This document shows positions 33,748-42,485 of a stretch of 64,000 bases of DNA, piece by piece. The notes beneath the pieces were generated by a model, which searched no databases, had not been told where the DNA came from, and was given only the letters and a program-made list of their open reading frames with translations. Source of the DNA: DATFDN01 sp963767645 (GTDB taxonomy: Bacteria > Pseudomonadota > Alphaproteobacteria > Acetobacterales > Acetobacteraceae); NCBI GenBank assembly GCA_963767645.1, contig CAVYEW010000014.1, positions 390,020 through 454,019 of the forward strand, in the 5' to 3' direction. The first letter of the stretch is position 1; each line of letters opens with the position of its first letter. The position numbers and the translations under genes are program-made.

Positions 33748-34913
33748 CAGGCCGCGTCCAACAATCGCCGGACTGTGCCTGGACCCTCGATCCTGCGCGG
33801 ATTGGTATGCACCCAGCGGTCGTGCATCGATTCCTCGGCGATGCGGTCGAGCTGGTCCTCGCGCACGCCCAGGTCGCGCAGCCGCCCCGGCAGGCCAAGT
33901 GCCGCGATCAGCTCGGCGACCACGTCGCCGGCCGCCCGTCCGGGCTGGCCGAGCGCCTCGCTGACCCAGGCCTGGCGATCGGCGTTCACCTCTTCGTTGT
34001 AGCGCAGCACCACGGGCAGCATGACGCACGACGTGTAGCCGTGCGGGACGCCGGCGGTGCCGCCGAGAACGTGGCCGATCCCGTGGCTCGCCCCCTTCGG
34101 CACGCCGTTCTGTGAGCCGATCATCGACATCCAGGCGCCGAGCTGGCAGGCGAGACGCGCCTCGATGTCGGCCGGGTCTTGCTTTACCGCACGCAGGCCA
34201 TGACCGAGCAGACGGAGCGCGTGCAGGGAGGCGCCGTCCGAGAAGGGCTGGGCCTGCGGCGAGCACACGTCCTCGACCGCGTGATCGACGGCGCGGATGC
34301 CGGTGGAGAGGAACAGCCACTCCGGGGTGAAGCGGGTCAGCGCGGGATCGAGGATCACGCTGCGCGGCACCATCAGAGGGTGCCCGTAGCTCTGTTTCAC
34401 CTGCCGCGCGGTATCGGTGCAGCCGGCAAACCAGGAGTACTCGCCGGCCGACAGCGTGGTGGGAATCGCCACGGCGCGCACGCCGGGCGGGGCGGTAGGG
34501 GGCCGGCGCGTGCTGCCGTCCGGCGCGATGCTGGCCGCGAAGGCGTCGAGCTGCGCCGCCTCGGTGACGTCGTTGCCGAGGCAGAGCCCCACCATCTTGG
34601 CCGCATCCGTGACCGACCCGCCCCCCGCCGTCACCAGCAGATCGGCCTTGGCCGCGCGCGCCTCGTTCGCCGCGGCAACCACGTCGGCCCGCGGCGTGTG
34701 TGCGCCGATGCCGGAATAGACCCCGGCCAGGCGGTTGCCGAGGACGGTCCGCACGCGCTCCAGCGTGTCGGTCTGGCGCGCCAGCGTGCCGGAGGCGAGG
34801 ACGAAGACCGCGCGCGCCTCGAGGCGGTCCATTTCGGCGGCCAGCGCCTCGGGGAAGGGCGTGCCGTAGATGACGCGGTCGGTGTCGGGCGTGCGATAGA
34901 TGCCGGGCTTCAT
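33744..34913 (-). CDS. Iron-containing alcohol dehydrogenase, maleylacetate-reductase-like
   Basis: A 389-residue oxidoreductase of the iron-containing dehydrogenase fold. The nucleotide site is TAGGGSVTDAAKMVGL, and metal-binding residues are seen in GIRAVDHAVED and KGASHGIGHVLGGTAGVPHGYTS. The general resemblance is to maleylacetate reductases, which act late in aromatic degradation. The ATG at 34913 (MKPGIY) with GGTGAG upstream is preferred to a GTG at 34922. It overlaps the hydrolase start by four bases (GTGA) and lies just downstream of a DUF1932 dehydrogenase, forming an operon. Confidence 0.82.
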   Translation of the reverse strand: MKPGIYRTPDTDRVIYGTPFPEALAAEMDRLEARAVFVLASGTLARQTDTLERVRTVLGNRLAGVYSGIGAHTPRADVVAAANEARAAKADLLVTAGGGSVTDAAKMVGLCLGNDVTEAAQLDAFAASIAPDGSTRRPPTAPPGVRAVAIPTTLSAGEYSWFAGCTDTARQVKQSYGHPLMVPRSVILDPALTRFTPEWLFLSTGIRAVDHAVEDVCSPQAQPFSDGASLHALRLLGHGLRAVKQDPADIEARLACQLGAWMSMIGSQNGVPKGASHGIGHVLGGTAGVPHGYTSCVMLPVVLRYNEEVNADRQAWVSEALGQPGRAAGDVVAELIAALGLPGRLRDLGVREDQLDRIAEESMHDRWVHTNPRRIEGPGTVRRLLDAAW

Positions 34914-34928
34914 GGCGCTCACCGGGGA

Positions 34929-35774
34929 TCAGGTTTCGGCGCAGAATTCGGACAGGCGGGCCGTCTCCGCTCCGGCGCCTTGATGGTCGGCGGCGATCGC
35001 CTCGTAGAAGCGTGCGGCGGCCTCGAACAGCGCGCGGGCCGCCTGGTCGTCGGCGACGAACCCGGCTATCTCCTCCATCTCGGCAACCCAGCGATACGCC
35101 TTGCCGTACATGCCCGGCATCTGGCGGGTGAGCCAGGCGAGCAGCTGCGGCTGGCTCTGGGCGAGTTCGCGCTTCAGGTCCGCCGCGGTGCCGGCGCGGG
35201 TGGCGGCGAGCATCATGGCGGCGCCGAGCGCGGTGAAGCCTTTGGTGATCCCGGCATACGACATCTTCAGCGCCGAGGCGGCGCCGACCGGGCCGGGCAG
35301 CACCGGCATCTCCAGTCCGTATTCGGCGAGCGCGGCGACGCGCGGCGCGTCCGGCCCGGAGAGATAGATCCGCGTGCCTTTCCGGCCCTCCCGCGGCGGC
35401 GGGCCGATGATGCCCGCATCCACGAACGGGCATCCGGCCGGCGCCAGGACCGCCGCGATGCGCTCGACGGTGGCCGGATTGACGGCGTTGCAGTCGACAT
35501 AGATCGGCTTGCGCCCGGCCTGCGCCAGGGCGGGGCGCAGCCCCTCGGCCAGGGCAACAGCCTCGCCGGGAGGGATGATCGAGAGGATGAAGTCTGATTC
35601 CGCGATCCCGTCCGCCTCGGCGGGACGCATCCCGGCCTCCCGCGCGCGGGAGACCGAGGCCGGGCTGCGGCCAGCGAGGCTGGTGCGGACCTCGACCCCG
35701 TGCGCCACCAGCCGCGCGGCCACCGCGCTGCCCATCGCCCCCGGCGCGATCACCGCGACCACAGGTGCCGTCAT
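34929..35774 (-). CDS. NAD(P)-dependent dehydrogenase with DUF1932 C-terminal domain
   Basis: A 281-residue protein of the 6-phosphogluconate/3-hydroxyisobutyrate dehydrogenase type. The N-terminal Rossmann motif is VAVIAPGAMGSAVAARLVAHGVEV, followed by ESDFILSIIPPGEAVALAE; the C-terminal part (LKMSYAGITKGFTALGAAMMLAA) fits DUF1932. It should reduce or oxidise a small hydroxyacid, but the substrate is unknown. It is the first gene of the operon leading into the iron alcohol dehydrogenase, with about 15 bases between. AGGGGA precedes the ATG. Confidence 0.82.
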   Translation of the reverse strand: MTAPVVAVIAPGAMGSAVAARLVAHGVEVRTSLAGRSPASVSRAREAGMRPAEADGIAESDFILSIIPPGEAVALAEGLRPALAQAGRKPIYVDCNAVNPATVERIAAVLAPAGCPFVDAGIIGPPPREGRKGTRIYLSGPDAPRVAALAEYGLEMPVLPGPVGAASALKMSYAGITKGFTALGAAMMLAATRAGTAADLKRELAQSQPQLLAWLTRQMPGMYGKAYRWVAEMEEIAGFVADDQAARALFEAAARFYEAIAADHQGAGAETARLSEFCAET

Positions 35775-36197
35775 TCCCCTGCCCTCCCCGGCTTGGTCGC
35801 CGCAGCCTGGGCGCCTTGGCCGGGGATGGCAACAAGGGCGAGCGTGTTTTCGGGCTGACTGTGTTGACGCGCCGGTTCACCCCTTCCCTGTCCCCTCCCG
35901 CAAGGGGAGAGGGACGAGGCGCGCGACTCCCCCTCCCCTTGCGGGAGGGGGCCGGGGGAGGGGCACCCGGCAGAGTGTAACGGCTCTAATGCGCCGCCGC
36001 CCCTCCGCACCGATGCCGGTTTGCGAACGCAGGTACTGCGCCTCGAACGCCGCCTCCTTACCGCGGGGCCGAGCGGCTGCGGTCGAGGACCCGAGCCGAG
36101 CCAGCATCCGAGGAAGCCGAGCCCCGCCGGAGCGTTGACGCGGCCGGTGCCTTGGCCTCGAATGCGCGGCCGCATCAAGCCTTATGGGGGAACGCTC
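35775..36197. other. Intergenic region, no gene seen
   Basis: This 423-base gap between the DUF1932 gene and the NIPSNAP gene holds family A repeat copy 4 (35843-35987). I find no supported coding sequence in the rest. It must contain the promoter of the catabolic operon on the minus strand, which I could not place. Confidence 0.6.
35843..35987. repeat. Dispersed GC-rich inverted repeat, family A copy 4 with flanks
   Basis: The core 35880-35962 matches copy 3. The left flank GGCTGACTGTGTTGACGCGC and right flank GTGTAACGGCTCT match, in reverse complement, the flanks of copy 1 (4158-4310). This shows that the mobile or amplified unit is about 145-155 bp, longer than the hairpins themselves. 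Confidence 0.8.
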
Positions 36198-36518
36198 ATG
36201 ATCGTTGACCTGCGCATCTACAAGTGCAAGCCGAACCGGATGAACGACTGGGTGGCGCTGTACAAGGAGATGGCTTGGCCGCTGCAGCAGAAATACCTCG
36301 GCCGCTGTCTCGGCTGGTACACCACCGTCGAAGGCGAGCTGAACTGCGTCGTCCATCTTTGGGCCTATGACAGTCAGGGCGATCGCGAGGCGCGGCGGGG
36401 CCGGATGCAGGCCGATCCGGCCTGGCAGGCCTTCCTCAAGCGCGGCGCCGAGATCGACGCCCTGGTGGCCCAGGAGAACCGCATCCTCCGGCCGACTGAC
36501 TTCTCGCCAGGGCAGTGA
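36198..36518 (+). CDS. NIPSNAP family protein
   Basis: A 106-residue ferredoxin-like fold protein of the NIPSNAP family (MIVDLRIYKCKPNRMNDWVALY, YTTVEGELNCVVHLWAYDS, DREARRGRMQADPAWQAFL). Members are small dimers, often linked to catabolic operons, without a firmly established biochemical role. The ATG at 36198 follows GGGGGAACG; the frame is open upstream, but that sequence contains a repeat flank and is unlikely to be coding. It stands alone on the plus strand. Confidence 0.85.
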   Translation: MIVDLRIYKCKPNRMNDWVALYKEMAWPLQQKYLGRCLGWYTTVEGELNCVVHLWAYDSQGDREARRGRMQADPAWQAFLKRGAEIDALVAQENRILRPTDFSPGQ

Positions 36519-36573
36519 GGCTAGCCGAAGCTCTCTTACGGAAGGGCAATGCTCGTCGGAATGCGCCGCTTGA

Positions 36574-36604
36574 CTCCCTCTCCGCCCCCTGGGGGCGGAG
36601 AGGG
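36574..36604. repeat. Short inverted repeat, family B
   Basis: CCCTCTCCGCCCCC and GGGGGCGGAGAGGG form a near-perfect hairpin shortly downstream of the NIPSNAP gene, followed by CTGGGGTGAGGTGGG. The matching sequence in inverted orientation is at 36745-36795, so the two copies bracket a segment of about 150 bases. Confidence 0.7.
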
Positions 36605-36768
36605 CTGGGGTGAGGTGGGGGATAGCCGGGAAGAGACGTATACTCGCCACGCGGATGCTGCGTGGAGAGGGCACCGATTCGGAACGGCGCCTGTGCGGAG
36701 TTGAGAACCGGGAGAGGATTTCACAGCAACCGCGCCGAGCTCAGTGTTTCCCCCACCTCACCCCGACC

Positions 36769-36795
36769 CTCTCCGCCCCAAAGGGCGGAGAGGGA
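36769..36795. repeat. Short inverted repeat, family B
   Basis: CTCTCCGCCC and GGGCGGAGAG around CAAA. With its leading CCCACCTCACCCCGAC it is the reverse complement of the copy at 36574-36618. Confidence 0.7.
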
Positions 36796-36811
36796 GCAAG
36801 GAACGCGATAG

Positions 36812-37924
36812 ATGGCCGCTATGACCGCCCCGCTCGTCATCGGAGGCGGCCCGGCGGGCGCGGCGGCGGCTCTCCGGCTCGCGCGCGCCGGCGTGGCGGT
36901 CACGCTCCTCGAGCGGACGGCCGGGCCGCATGACAAGGTCTGCGGTGACTTCCTGAGCGGCCCGGCGCTGGCGGCCTTGGGCGCGCTCGGAATCGACGCC
37001 GCTGCGCTCGGCGGCGCCCCGATCTCGCGCGTACGTCTGGCCGCCGGCGCGAGAACGGCCGAGGCGGCGCTGCCCTTCGCCGCGTGCGGACTGTCGCGGC
37101 GTGCCCTCGACGAAGCCCTGCTGCAAGGCGCCGCGGCGGCAGGCGCCTGCGTGCGGCGTGGGGAGGCGGTGCGAGGGCTGCGCGCGGCCGGGCGGGGGTT
37201 CACCGTGGACCGCGACGGCGGGACGTGGCGCGGCGAAACCGTCCTCCTCGCCACCGGCAAGCATGATGTGCGCGGCGCTCCCCGGCCGGCACGAGGGCGC
37301 GGCGCCGTCGGGCTCAAGACCTATATCGTGCTTGCCCCCGACCAGCACGCGCAGCTCGGCGAGGCGGTGGAGTTGGTGTTGCTGCCCGGCGGCTATGCGG
37401 GGTTGCAGCGCGTCGAGGCGGGCCGGGCGGTGCTGTGCGTCATGCTGGGCCGCAAGGGGGTGCGCGCCGTCGGCACGTCCTGGGGCTCGCTGCGCGACTG
37501 GCTGATTGAGGAGTCCCCGCACCTGGCCGTGCGACTCGCGGGATCGGCGCCCCTCGCCGACCGCATGCTGGCCGTGGCAGGCGTGCCATACGGCCACCTG
37601 CACGCGCCGGCGCCTGACGCCGCGCCGGGCCTGTTCCGCTTGGGCGATCAGGCGGCGGTGATCCCGTCGCTGGCGGGCGACGGGGTGGCCATCGCGCTCG
37701 CCAGCGCCGCCCTGGCAGCGCGCTCGGTGCTCGCCGGCGAGGGGGCCGCGCTCTATCACCGACGGCTTCGCGCCGCGCTGCGCCGGCCCATGGGAGCGGC
37801 CATGCTCGCCCACCGGGCGGCGGGAGCGAGACAGGCGCAGCCCTGGCTTGCGCGCGCCTGTAGGCTTTGGCCCGGTCTGATTGGCTTCACCGCGGCCCGG
37901 ACCCGATGCTACGCAGGCGAGTAA
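36812..37924 (+). CDS. FAD-dependent oxidoreductase, geranylgeranyl-reductase-like
   Basis: A 370-residue flavoprotein. The FAD fold is LVIGGGPAGAAAALRLARAGVAV, the motif DKVCGDFLSGPAL is typical of geranylgeranyl-reductase/halogenase-like enzymes, and the second FAD motif is FRLGDQAAVIPSLAGDGVAIAL. It probably reduces double bonds of an isoprenoid or polyketide-like compound, but no biosynthetic partner lies nearby. The ATG at 36812 is used; a second ATG at 36821 is equally possible. It ends 40 bases before lptF. Confidence 0.8.
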   Translation: MAAMTAPLVIGGGPAGAAAALRLARAGVAVTLLERTAGPHDKVCGDFLSGPALAALGALGIDAAALGGAPISRVRLAAGARTAEAALPFAACGLSRRALDEALLQGAAAAGACVRRGEAVRGLRAAGRGFTVDRDGGTWRGETVLLATGKHDVRGAPRPARGRGAVGLKTYIVLAPDQHAQLGEAVELVLLPGGYAGLQRVEAGRAVLCVMLGRKGVRAVGTSWGSLRDWLIEESPHLAVRLAGSAPLADRMLAVAGVPYGHLHAPAPDAAPGLFRLGDQAAVIPSLAGDGVAIALASAALAARSVLAGEGAALYHRRLRAALRRPMGAAMLAHRAAGARQAQPWLARACRLWPGLIGFTAARTRCYAGE

Positions 37925-37964
37925 GCGCTGACCGACTGCCCACATCCCGGAGCCATCCTGTCCC

Positions 37965-39119
37965 ATGCGAACCGGCCCGCTCGTCTCCCGGCTGGACGCC
38001 TACGTCTTCCGCCAGCTCCTGTTCGCCCTGCTCGCGGTGACGGGGGGGCTGACGGCGCTGATCTGGCTCACCCAGTCGCTCCGATTCGTCGAGCTGGTGG
38101 TGGATCACGGCCTGTCGCTCGTGGTCTTCCTCGAGCTGACCGGCCTGCTGATTCCCGGCTTCATCGCCGTGATCCTGCCGATCACCACCTTCGTGGTGGT
38201 GCAGTTCGTCTATCAGCGCCTGGCCGGCGACCGGGAGCTGACGGTCATGCGCGCCGCCGGCCTCTCGCCGCTCGGCCTGGCCCGTCCGGCGCTCGCGCTG
38301 GCGCTGCTCGCCGCCCTCGCGGGCTATGCGCTCACTGTCTGGATCGTGCCGGCGAGCATGGGAGCGTTCCGCGACTTCCAATGGGAGATCCGCAACCAGA
38401 TCGCCGCCTTCCTGCTTCAGGAGGGCGTGTTCACCGAGGCTGCGCCCGGCCTCACCGTGTATGTCCGCGCGCGCGACCTCGACGGCGCCCTGCGGGGGGT
38501 GCTGATCGACGATGCCCGCCACCCGCCCGAGCACGCGACGATCCTCGCCGAGCGCGGCCGGCTGGAGCAGACGCGCGCCGGCCCGCAAGTCGTGCTGGAG
38601 GACGGCAGCCGCCAGGAGATCGACACCCGCACCGGACGGCTCAACGTCCTGACCTTTACCGAGAACACCATCGATCTCGCCGACGAGACGCAGCCCGGCG
38701 CCCGGGTGCCCGACATGACCGAGGTCTCGCTCGGTGCCCTGCTCGACCCGCACCCGGAGAACCCCAAGGACGCGCCGCGCTGGATCGCCGAGGCGCACAA
38801 GCGCCTGACGGCGCCGCTGACTGCGATCTCCTATGCCCTGGTGGCGCTCTGCTCGGTGCTGACCGGCACGTTCCGCCGCCACGCCAGCCTGCTCCGCCCG
38901 CTGCTCTCGGTCGCCGCCATGGTCGGCCTGCTGGCCTTGCAGCTCGTGTTCGGCGACTTCGCAGCGCGAAACAATAGCCTGCTCGGGCTGATGTGGGCGC
39001 AGGCAGTGCTGCCCGGCATCGTCTGCGCTTGGATTCTCTTCGGGCCGATGCTGCGGGATGCGTCCGGACGGCGGGTGCGGGTGCGGGTGCGGAGCACCGC
39101 GCGAGGAGCCGCGTCGTGA
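37965..39119 (+). CDS. lptF: LPS export ABC transporter permease LptF
   Basis: A 384-residue inner-membrane subunit of the LptBFG transporter that extracts LPS from the inner membrane. LDAYVFRQLLFALLAVTGGLTALIWLTQSLRFVELV and RLAGDRELTVMRAAGLSPLGLARPAL are characteristic of the YjgP/YjgQ family. It has N- and C-terminal membrane helices around a periplasmic jellyroll domain (about residues 130-270). The last codons overlap the GTG start of lptG, so they are coupled. Confidence 0.93.
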   Translation: MRTGPLVSRLDAYVFRQLLFALLAVTGGLTALIWLTQSLRFVELVVDHGLSLVVFLELTGLLIPGFIAVILPITTFVVVQFVYQRLAGDRELTVMRAAGLSPLGLARPALALALLAALAGYALTVWIVPASMGAFRDFQWEIRNQIAAFLLQEGVFTEAAPGLTVYVRARDLDGALRGVLIDDARHPPEHATILAERGRLEQTRAGPQVVLEDGSRQEIDTRTGRLNVLTFTENTIDLADETQPGARVPDMTEVSLGALLDPHPENPKDAPRWIAEAHKRLTAPLTAISYALVALCSVLTGTFRRHASLLRPLLSVAAMVGLLALQLVFGDFAARNNSLLGLMWAQAVLPGIVCAWILFGPMLRDASGRRVRVRVRSTARGAAS

Positions 39120-40228
39120 ACCCGGCGATCACTCTCTCGCTCTACATCAGCCGGCAGTTCGTCGCCGCGGTGATCGCCATGCTGCTGGCGCTGACCGGGC
39201 TCGTCTCGCTGTTCGACTTCATCGAGCTGCTGCGCCGGTCGGTGGGCAAGGCCGAGGCCACGCTCGGCCTGGTCACTGAGGTCGCCTCGCTGCGCATGCC
39301 CTATATCGCCATGGAGATCCTGCCCTTCGCCGTGCTGGTGGGCGGGATCGCCTGCTTCTGGCGCCTGACGCGGTCATCGGAGCTGATCGTGGCGCGGGCA
39401 GCCGGGGTCTCCGCCTGGCAGTTCCTTGCCGCTCCGGTCGCCTGCGCCTTCCTGCTGGGCGCGTTGGCCACCTTCGCCGTCAGCCCCCTCTCCTCGGTGC
39501 TGTTCGCCCGGGCCGAGGCGCTGGAACGTGCCCGCCTGTCCACCGGCAGCGGCCCGCTCGACCTCGCCAACGGGCAACTCTGGCTGCGCCAGTCCGATCG
39601 CGGGCTCGACCCGCACGGGGTCGCCATCCTGCACGCCAGCACCGTCGTCCTGCATGGCAAGACGCTGGACGCCAAGGGGGTGAGCGTATTCCGTCTGGAC
39701 GGCTCCGACCGGCTGCTCAGCCGGATCGAGGTGGCCAGCGCGGCCCTGTCCGGCGGCACCTGGACGCTGCCGAACGCGCTCACCTTGCGGCCCGACCAGC
39801 CGCCGCAAGCCTCGGGCACCGTGCATCTACCCACCGACCTGACGGTGGCGCGCGTGCAGGAGAGCTTTGCCTCTCCCGACACGCTCTCCGTCTGGGAGCT
39901 GCCGGGCTTCATCTCCCTGCTCCGCCGCTCGGGCTTCTCCTCGGTGCGGCACCGGCTGCACTACCAGGCCCTGCTCGCCCTGCCGGTGCTGGCGGCGACG
40001 ATGGCGCTGGTCGCCGCCGGGTTCTCGATGCGCCCGACGCGCCGGGGCGGGGTGGCGCGCATGATCGGCGGCGGCGTGGCCGCCGGCTTTGCGCTCTTCC
40101 TGATCTCCAAGCTCGCCGAGCAGTTCGGCCAGACCGCCGCGGTGCCGGTGCTGCTCGCGGCCTGGGCGCCGACCGCCTCGGGCCTGATGCTGGCGCTCGC
40201 GCTGCTGCTGCACATGGAAGACGGGTGA
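39116..40228 (+). CDS. lptG: LPS export ABC transporter permease LptG
   Basis: A 370-residue partner of LptF. ISRQFVAAVIAMLLALTGLVSLFDFIELLRR and RLTRSSELIVARAAGVSAWQFLAAP are the expected family stretches, followed by a periplasmic domain and three C-terminal helices. The GTG start at 39116 overlaps the lptF stop as GTGA and has GAGGAG upstream, so it is preferred over the longer open frame. The end overlaps the next gene in the same way. Confidence 0.93.
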   Translation: MNPAITLSLYISRQFVAAVIAMLLALTGLVSLFDFIELLRRSVGKAEATLGLVTEVASLRMPYIAMEILPFAVLVGGIACFWRLTRSSELIVARAAGVSAWQFLAAPVACAFLLGALATFAVSPLSSVLFARAEALERARLSTGSGPLDLANGQLWLRQSDRGLDPHGVAILHASTVVLHGKTLDAKGVSVFRLDGSDRLLSRIEVASAALSGGTWTLPNALTLRPDQPPQASGTVHLPTDLTVARVQESFASPDTLSVWELPGFISLLRRSGFSSVRHRLHYQALLALPVLAATMALVAAGFSMRPTRRGGVARMIGGGVAAGFALFLISKLAEQFGQTAAVPVLLAAWAPTASGLMLALALLLHMEDG

Positions 40229-42459
40229 ACATGGCGCCCCTCGCCCTACGCGCCCTCGCGGTCCTCGCGCTCGGCGCCGCGCTTGCCGCGCTGGCGGGCA
40301 GCCCGACCTGGGCGCAGCTCTCGACGATAGCGGGCAGCCATCTGCCGATCAGCCGCGAGGCGCCGGTCACGTTCAGCGCCGACCAGGTGGAATACCAGCG
40401 GGAGAAATCGCTGGTCTTGGCCAAGGGTCATGTCGAGGCCTGGCAGAACGGCGTGGTACTGCGCGCCGACGAGGTCACGTTCAACCGCCAGACCGGGGAG
40501 GCCACGGCGCGCGGCCACGTGGTGCTGATCCAGCCGGACGGGCAGGTGCTGTTCGCCGACTACGCCGACCTTGACCGCGGCTTCCGCAACGGCACCCTGA
40601 GCGATCCCCGTGCGCTGCTGCCCGGCAACGGACGGCTGGCCGCGAATGGCGGGCGCCGCACCGGCGGGCTGATCGATGAGCTGTCGAAGGCCGTCTATTC
40701 CACTTGCAATCTCTGCGCCCGAAACCCTGCCGCCCCGCCGCTTTGGCAGATCCGCGCCCGCACTGCCACCGACGACGAGGAGCATCAGCGCATCGAGTAC
40801 ACCGATGCCGAAATGCAGATGTTCGGGTTCCCCGTCGCCTATTTCCCGTATTTCTCGCACGCCTCGCCGACCGCCAAGCGGGCGAGCGGGTTGCTGGTGC
40901 CGACCTTCGGCGTCGACTCCCATCTCGGCGGGTTCCTGGCCGAACCCTATTACTGGGTGATCGACGACCAATCCGACGCGACCTTCACGCCGATGCTGAC
41001 GACCCACGCCGGGGCGGAGCTGTCGCTCGAATACCGCCGGCGCTTCAATTCCGGTTTCGTCAACATCGATGCCTCCACGGCCTATACGCTCGGCCAGCCT
41101 CAGGGCTCGGTGAACCTGCGCGGGCAGTTCAACCTGAACGACACGTGGCGCACGGGCTTCAGCGTGGAGCGTGTGAGTTCCGCCACCTACGTCACCAACT
41201 TCCACCTGGGCAGCATCGTCGGCGGCGATCCCTCCGTCCTGCCCACCACGCTCTATGCGGAGGGCTTCGGCGAGGGTGCCTATGCCCGGATAGACACGCG
41301 CCTTTACCAATCAGTCAACGTCGCCATCGCGCAGAACCGTATCCCGTTCGTGCTGCCGCGCGCCGCGTACAGCTATTTCGGCCAGCCCGACGCCTGGGGC
41401 GGGCGGCTGTCGATCGACACCTCGGCCTTCAATGTCCTGCGCGCGGCGGGGACCGACACCCAGCGCGCCGCCTTGACGGTGAACTGGGACCGGCCGTTCA
41501 CGGGCGCGCTCGGCGACCTCTGGACCGTGCGGCTGCACGCCGACGCCGCCGCCTACAACGCCAGCCAGTTCAACCTGGTGCCCAACTACGGCACCCGCGC
41601 CTCCATCGATACCGCCCGCGCCCAGCCCGCCGCCGCGGTCGATTTCCGCTGGCCGTTCATGCGCGATTCAGGCGTCTGGGGCACCCAGATCATCGAGCCG
41701 ATCGCGCAAATCATCGCCTCCCCAGTGGTCGGCGACAGTCAGGTGAACCGTATTCCGAACGAGGACAGCCTCGACATCTTTGACTTCACCGACGCCAACC
41801 TGTTCAGCTTCAACCGGTTCGGCGGCATTGATCGCCTGGAAGGTGGGGACCGCGCGGATCTCGCCCTGCATGGCGCGTGGTACCTGAGCGGCGTCGCCTT
41901 TGACGGGCTGGTCGGCCAGTCCTACCGCACCACAGTCGATACCTGGCTGCCGGAGGTCACGGGCCTGCGCGACCGGGTCTCGGACGTCGTGGCGCGCGGC
42001 ACCTTCAGCCCGGCGAAATGGCTCGACCTGACCTACCGCGCCAGGCTGGACCACCGCTCGCTGGCCACGCGCTATCGCGAGACCGTGGCGACCGCCGGGG
42101 TGCCGACGTTCAATGTCTCGTTCGGCTATATCTACAGCCCGTACGACCCGTATTACTTCTACGACCAACCCGCGCCCCCGCCGCCCACCTCGCCCTTCTT
42201 CACGCCTCGCAACGAGGTGACGTTCGGGGCGGCGACGAGATGGGGCCATTACCGGCTGAACGGCTACGCCCGCCGAGACCTGGCCCGCAACCGCATGGTT
42301 GCCGCCGGTGCCGATGCCATCTACGAGGACGAGTGCTTCATCGCCGATTTGCGATTCTTCCGGCGGTTCACCAACTACAACGGCGACAACGGCTCCACGA
42401 CCGTGCTGATCCAGTTCACCTTCAAGACCATCGGCGAGTTCGGCTTCCGCGCCCTGTGA
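40225..42459 (+). CDS. lptD: LPS-assembly outer-membrane protein LptD
   Basis: A 744-residue outer-membrane protein that inserts LPS into the outer leaflet. The order is: signal peptide (residues 1-31, ending GSPTWAQ), an OstA-like periplasmic beta-jellyroll (VTFSADQVEYQREKSLVLAKGHVEAWQNGVVLRADEV) and a C-terminal LptD beta-barrel (SGLLVPTFGVDSHLGGFLAEPYYWVI and on), ending with an aromatic-rich strand. GTG at 40225 overlaps the lptG stop as GTGA; an ATG at 40231 is an alternative. CNLCARNP supplies a Cys pair that may form a disulfide. Confidence 0.93.
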   Translation: MNMAPLALRALAVLALGAALAALAGSPTWAQLSTIAGSHLPISREAPVTFSADQVEYQREKSLVLAKGHVEAWQNGVVLRADEVTFNRQTGEATARGHVVLIQPDGQVLFADYADLDRGFRNGTLSDPRALLPGNGRLAANGGRRTGGLIDELSKAVYSTCNLCARNPAAPPLWQIRARTATDDEEHQRIEYTDAEMQMFGFPVAYFPYFSHASPTAKRASGLLVPTFGVDSHLGGFLAEPYYWVIDDQSDATFTPMLTTHAGAELSLEYRRRFNSGFVNIDASTAYTLGQPQGSVNLRGQFNLNDTWRTGFSVERVSSATYVTNFHLGSIVGGDPSVLPTTLYAEGFGEGAYARIDTRLYQSVNVAIAQNRIPFVLPRAAYSYFGQPDAWGGRLSIDTSAFNVLRAAGTDTQRAALTVNWDRPFTGALGDLWTVRLHADAAAYNASQFNLVPNYGTRASIDTARAQPAAAVDFRWPFMRDSGVWGTQIIEPIAQIIASPVVGDSQVNRIPNEDSLDIFDFTDANLFSFNRFGGIDRLEGGDRADLALHGAWYLSGVAFDGLVGQSYRTTVDTWLPEVTGLRDRVSDVVARGTFSPAKWLDLTYRARLDHRSLATRYRETVATAGVPTFNVSFGYIYSPYDPYYFYDQPAPPPPTSPFFTPRNEVTFGAATRWGHYRLNGYARRDLARNRMVAAGADAIYEDECFIADLRFFRRFTNYNGDNGSTTVLIQFTFKTIGEFGFRAL

Positions 42460-42485
42460 CCGAGATCCCTGACCGAGATCCCCCT

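Noticed and set aside
32437..35880. A single 1147-codon frame through three genes on the minus strand
   Set aside because: Only its last part is the real hydrolase frame; the rest is a shadow of the two dehydrogenases, which have proper motifs in other frames.
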